A stretch of 7,551 bases of DNA. Origin: an uncultured Prevotella sp. (GTDB taxonomy: Bacteria; Bacteroidota; Bacteroidia; Bacteroidales; Bacteroidaceae). Made by a program: the position numbers and the translations under genes. The notes below the pieces were generated by a model. The model searched no databases and was not told the DNA's origin. It saw nothing but the letters and a program-made list of their open reading frames with translations. Of the stretch, positions 4,550 through 7,551 are shown piece by piece (positions within the stretch are counted from its first letter, which is position 1; every line of letters starts with the position of its first letter). The stretch covers positions 1-7,551 of the forward strand of contig CALFGU010000104.1 of NCBI GenBank assembly GCA_937877685.1. Direction: 5' to 3'.

Positions 4550-6211
4550 TTGTTAACCCACCTCACTATATCCAACTACGCCCTTATTGAAAAACTCGAC
4601 ATTGACTTGTCGAGTGGTTTTTCTGTGATTACGGGTGAAACCGGTGCGGGTAAGAGTATCATCTTAGGCGCACTCGGCTTGATTTGTGGCCAACGTGCGG
4701 ACGCCAAAGCCTTAAAGGCGGGTGCTGCCAAGTGTCTTATCGAAGCCACTTTCGATGTTTCGGGACTGCAACTCGAACACTTTTTTGCGGATAACGACAT
4801 TGATTTCGACGGTGCGGAATGCATTGTGCGCCGTGAGATAACTTCGGCGGGCAAAAGCAGAGCTTTTCTCAACGATACGCCTGTGCAACTCGCCGTACTC
4901 AAAGAACTTTCGGCGTATATCATTGACATCCATTCGCAACACCGAAACCTCCTCATGGGACGCGAAGATTTTCTGCTTTCTGTCTTAGATGTGATGGCGG
5001 ATAATGCGGATTGTCGCAAGGAATATGCCAGCGCTTTCCACGCTTATACCGTTGCCGAAAAGGAACTCCGACAGCTCCGCGAGCAGGTGGCGAAGGACCA
5101 AACGGATACGGAGTATATGCAGTTCCAGTTGCAACAACTCGAGGATGCCAACCTCAAGGAGGGCGAACAAGAAGAGTTGGAGCAGGAACAAGAACTCTTG
5201 GAGCATGCCGAGGAAATCCGCCAGTCGCTCCAGGGTGCCTACACGATGCTCAACGCTGAGGATTGCGCCGTCACACAACAGTTGCGCCAAGCCGTGAATG
5301 CCTTGCGCCAAGTAGAGCGTGTGATGCCCGACGCCGCAAGTTGGGCAGAGCGCTTGGAGAGTTGCAGAATCGAACTCGCCGACCTTGAACAAGACATCGA
5401 GCAAGCCGCAGAGCGCACCGAGGCTGACCCTCAGCGACTCGCCTTTCTCGATGAGCGCCTCTCCACCCTCTATAGTTTGCAAAAGAAACACCATAAGACG
5501 AGTGTGGAAGAACTTATCGCCCTGCGCGACTCCCTTGCCGAGCAACTCGACCGCATAGAAAACAGCGATGAGTATCTTGCGAAGAAAACACTTGAAGTAG
5601 AACAACTCTTTAAGTCACTTTGCGCAACAGGAAAGGCACTTACGAAGACGCGCACAACGGCAGCCGCAACGCTCCAGTCAGGCCTTTGCGAGCGCCTGCA
5701 ACTTTTAGGCATGCCTGCCGTACAAGTAGCCTTCCAAATTACGGAACGTGCCAACCCCGAAACTTCAGGAATGGACGCCGTGACCTTCCTTTTCAGCGCT
5801 AACAGAAATGTGCCGATGCAAGATGTTTCGCAAATTGCTTCTGGGGGGGAAATTGCGCGCCTCATGCTTTCCTTAAAGGCCATTCTTTCGGAACATCAAA
5901 ACCTTCCGACTATTATATTCGACGAAATTGATACAGGAGTTTCCGGTAAGATGGCAGAAAAAATGGCAGAGGTAATGCAAGTGATGGCCAAGTCTTGCCA
6001 AGTGATTTGCATCACCCACTTGCCACAGATTGCAGCCCTTGGCGAGGAACATTACTTTGTCTATAAAACAGAACATTCCGATGCAACGACCAGTAGCATA
6101 AAACAACTCGATAACGAAGGGCGCATCCGCGAAATTGCAACTATGTTGAGCGGTGCGGAACTTACCCAAGCGGCCATTGAGAATGCCAAAGCGCTCCTTC
6201 GATTGGAGTAG
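4550..6211 (+). CDS. recN: DNA repair ATPase RecN
   Basis: RecN is an SMC-like ATPase that acts at DNA double-strand breaks in homologous recombination. The product has 553 residues, the usual length. The N-terminal head starts MLTHLTISNYALIEKLDIDL and contains Walker A GETGAGKS (29-36) and a Q-loop region DIHSQH (126-131). A long heptad-rich, Glu/Gln/Leu-heavy coiled coil runs from about 150 to 360. The C-terminal head has the ABC signature SQIASGGEIARL (427-438), Walker B TIIFDE (454-459) with Glu459, the D-loop region IDTGVSG, and His490 in ITHLPQIAALG. The start is TTG: an in-frame stop at 4532-4534 rules out an upstream ATG, and RecN proteins begin exactly at ML..L.I.NYALI. There is no Shine-Dalgarno, and the upstream spacer is repetitive. 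The signature Gly-Gly is written with a run of seven G (5843-5849), unlike the GGT/GGC choice elsewhere. It is the third gene of the coaBC-porD-recN run and may have separate initiation. Confidence 0.96.
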   Translation: MLTHLTISNYALIEKLDIDLSSGFSVITGETGAGKSIILGALGLICGQRADAKALKAGAAKCLIEATFDVSGLQLEHFFADNDIDFDGAECIVRREITSAGKSRAFLNDTPVQLAVLKELSAYIIDIHSQHRNLLMGREDFLLSVLDVMADNADCRKEYASAFHAYTVAEKELRQLREQVAKDQTDTEYMQFQLQQLEDANLKEGEQEELEQEQELLEHAEEIRQSLQGAYTMLNAEDCAVTQQLRQAVNALRQVERVMPDAASWAERLESCRIELADLEQDIEQAAERTEADPQRLAFLDERLSTLYSLQKKHHKTSVEELIALRDSLAEQLDRIENSDEYLAKKTLEVEQLFKSLCATGKALTKTRTTAAATLQSGLCERLQLLGMPAVQVAFQITERANPETSGMDAVTFLFSANRNVPMQDVSQIASGGEIARLMLSLKAILSEHQNLPTIIFDEIDTGVSGKMAEKMAEVMQVMAKSCQVICITHLPQIAALGEEHYFVYKTEHSDATTSSIKQLDNEGRIREIATMLSGAELTQAAIENAKALLRLE

Positions 6212-6245
6212 CGGTAAATAAGGTGGCAAAGGGTGGCGCAACTAC

Positions 6246-6257
6246 GGCAATTTTGCC
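6246..6257. other. Short hairpin downstream of recN
   Basis: GGCAA-TT-TTGCC is a perfect inverted repeat 35 bases after the recN stop, the only stem near the recN end that looks plausible for transcript processing. There is no T-run after it, so termination is uncertain. The rest of the 254-base spacer holds the dyad at 6330, the -7 box at 6378 and a 14-codon ATG frame (6419-6463). Confidence 0.3.
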
Positions 6258-6329
6258 TGTGTGAACCTCGCTTTCGCACCTCCGAATCTAACGTATGAAC
6301 AACACAAATAATTATTGGGAATTCTATAC

Positions 6330-6353
6330 GTAACTTAGCGCGTAGAAAGTTAC
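6330..6353. promoter_or_regulatory. Dyad GTAACTT-N10-AAGTTAC, candidate operator
   Basis: A perfect 7-bp inverted repeat with a 10-base spacer (halves 6330-6336 and 6347-6353) lies 24 bases upstream of the -7 box for the gene at 6466, so its right half falls at about the -33 region. The same arrangement, with one mismatch and the same 10-base spacer, occurs at 1766-1789 upstream of the thioesterase. Regulatory function is inference. Confidence 0.4.
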
Positions 6354-6377
6354 TCTTAGGGCGCCGTATAACTAACA

Positions 6378-6385
6378 TAGTTTTG
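6378..6385 (+). promoter_or_regulatory. -7 promoter box for the trypsin-fold/TPR gene
   Basis: TAGTTTTG matches the Bacteroidetes -7 consensus TAnnTTTG, 80 bases upstream of the ATG at 6466. The box continues into TTTTGAGTCTTT (6381-6392), also found upstream of the thioesterase gene on the other strand. It suggests the gene is transcribed separately from recN, which ends 166 bases earlier. Confidence 0.5.
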
Positions 6386-6465
6386 AGTCTTTCAAACCTT
6401 GTTTTTAGCGTCAAAATCATGATGCCAGTTAAGCGCCATTCCCGCAACTATCTTAACCGTTGATT

Positions 6466-7551
6466 ATGAAACAACTTCTTTTCATTCTCCTCCTTCTCCC
6501 ACTGTCGCTCTTCGGTGCGAAAAAGCCCCATCAGGCAGTGGTAAATTTGATTAGTTATAAGGCAGACGGCACAATTCTAGCCTCAGGTTATGGATTCTTG
6601 CTCAGTGTTGAGGGCAAAACAGTGGTACCCTACACGTTGCTTGAGGGAGCCGTGCGTGCCGAAGTGATAGATGCTAAGGGCAAACGCTATCCTGTGAGTC
6701 GCCTTGTCGGAGCTAGTAGCACATATGACTTGGCGGTGGTAACGCTTGAAGCAAAGAAACCCAAGTTCGACTTCTTCACCGTGGCGACAGACAGTGTTGC
6801 CGTTGGTCAAACCTTAAACCTTTACACCTACACCACATCGAAGAAGGCGAAACCTACTGCCGTAGAAACCAAAGTGGTGACCCCTTACGCGGGATTCCAT
6901 TATTATGAGACCACAGCGCCTAACACGCTTCTCAACTTCGGATGTCCGCTCCTCAATGAGGCAGGCGAAGTGGTGGGAATGGTACAGCGCAACGTGGCTG
7001 ACAGTGCTACGACGTCGTGTGCGATAGATGCGCGCTTCATTGACCGACTTAAGATTACGGCAGCAAGTACCTTTAATTCCGACCTCCGAAAGATTCGCAT
7101 CCCCAAGCAACTCCCTGCTGACGAAGAGCAGGCCTTGAGTTACGTACTGATGCTTGATGTGGCCGATTCGTTGTTGACGCATACGGCTTACCAAGATTTT
7201 AACACGGCCTTCCCCAAGAATCCTGAAGGTTACTTGAACTTGGCAAACTTCTTTACGGCCTATGGCAATTATGACCAAGCGCAGGCTTACGTTAACCAAG
7301 CTTTTGAGGTGAGTGAGAAAAAGGATGAAGTGCATTACGCATTCAGTAAGTTGCTTTATACGTTTGCTAAGTCAGGAGTGCCTGCCTATGCCGATTGGAA
7401 CGCTAAGAAGGCGGCGGCTGAGGCAAGTGCGGCATACGCCTTGAATCCCATGCCCCTTTATCTCCAACACATGGCATTGTGTAACTATCTTGATGGCGAT
7501 TATCAAAAGGCTTTGGAAAAATATCCGCAGATGAAGGGAAGAGTTAAATAT
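6466..7551 (+). CDS. Secreted trypsin-fold (HtrA-like) pseudoprotease with TPR-like repeats, partial
   Basis: The frame runs from ATG 6466 to the window end without a stop (362 codons seen), so the C-terminus is missing. A signal peptide is evident (MKQLLFILLLLPLSLFGA, cleavage near residue 18). Residues about 22-200 look like a trypsin/HtrA domain: SGYGFLLSVEGKTVVPYTLLEGA corresponds to the region around the catalytic His, TYDLAVVTL (86-94) to the Asp region, and LNFGCPLLNEAGEVVGM to the Ser region. On this alignment the His is Thr57 and the Ser is Phe158, while Asp88 is kept, so the domain is probably not a protease. From about 218 on, helical TPR-like units appear (NPEGYLNLANFFTAYGNYDQ at 252-271; NPMPLYLQHMALCNYLDGDY at 327-346). 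From memory, Bacteroidales have many such exported proteins annotated as serine protease or TPR protein. It is probably a periplasmic binding or scaffold protein; role unknown. An in-frame stop at 6454-6456 supports the start. Confidence 0.85.
   Translation, partial: MKQLLFILLLLPLSLFGAKKPHQAVVNLISYKADGTILASGYGFLLSVEGKTVVPYTLLEGAVRAEVIDAKGKRYPVSRLVGASSTYDLAVVTLEAKKPKFDFFTVATDSVAVGQTLNLYTYTTSKKAKPTAVETKVVTPYAGFHYYETTAPNTLLNFGCPLLNEAGEVVGMVQRNVADSATTSCAIDARFIDRLKITAASTFNSDLRKIRIPKQLPADEEQALSYVLMLDVADSLLTHTAYQDFNTAFPKNPEGYLNLANFFTAYGNYDQAQAYVNQAFEVSEKKDEVHYAFSKLLYTFAKSGVPAYADWNAKKAAAEASAAYALNPMPLYLQHMALCNYLDGDYQKALEKYPQMKGRVKY

Noticed and set aside
4985..5605. 206-aa Leu-rich minus-strand frame inside recN
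   Set aside because: It is the reverse of the Glu/Gln-rich coiled coil, which gives Leu/Phe-rich translations. recN has intact motifs on both sides.
5843..5849. Frameshift in recN at the G7 tract
   Set aside because: The frame continues through Walker B and the H-loop to a normal 553-residue end, so the gene is intact as given.
6814..7335. 173-aa minus-strand frame at the right
   Set aside because: It is antisense to the signal-peptide, trypsin-fold and TPR frame, which is open to the window edge and has coherent domains.

Overview
The window is ordinary chromosomal DNA that looks like a member of the Bacteroidales. Prevotella or a close relative is my best guess, and genus-level placement is inference. 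The evidence for the order is the gene run coaBC - porD (DUF4835) - recN, promoter boxes of the Bacteroidetes TAnnTTTG type instead of sigma-70 -35/-10 pairs, no clear Shine-Dalgarno sites, and a secreted trypsin-fold/TPR protein of a kind common in Bacteroidales. No tRNA, rRNA, CRISPR array, insertion sequence or prophage gene was seen.

Left part (1-2124), minus strand. Reading leftwards from 2124 there is a small acidic protein of unknown function, a hotdog-fold acyl-CoA thioesterase, and aroB (3-dehydroquinate synthase). The gaps are 189 bases (1678-1866) and over 80 bases (about 1141-1254, depending on the aroB start). They carry short heptamer repeats and an AT-rich inverted repeat, so full co-transcription is uncertain. 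Bases 1-90 hold no gene I can support.

Centre (2125-6211). A divergent promoter region (2125-2315) has a good -7 box on each strand. Rightwards follow coaBC (4'-phosphopantetheine synthesis for coenzyme A), the overlapping porD gene, whose product is exported and is annotated as a type IX secretion component, and recN (SMC-like DNA repair ATPase). recN starts with TTG and is separated from porD by a 120-base spacer full of AACCTTAT-type repeats.

Right part (6212-7551). A 254-base spacer carries a dyad and a -7 box. It is followed by a secreted trypsin-fold protein with TPR-like repeats that runs off the window. At the aligned positions two of its three catalytic residues are missing.

Nothing here is plainly a new multi-gene system. 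The points most worth a second look are: (1) the CoaC half of CoaBC has Asp where Asn is expected and Ser where the active-site Cys is expected; (2) the trypsin-fold protein looks like a pseudoprotease; (3) a GTRACTT-N10-AAGTTAC dyad and a TTTTGAGTCTTT box occur upstream of both the thioesterase and the pseudoprotease genes, which could mark shared regulation; (4) short tandem repeats fill the spacers, and one copy covers the upstream start candidate of aroB.
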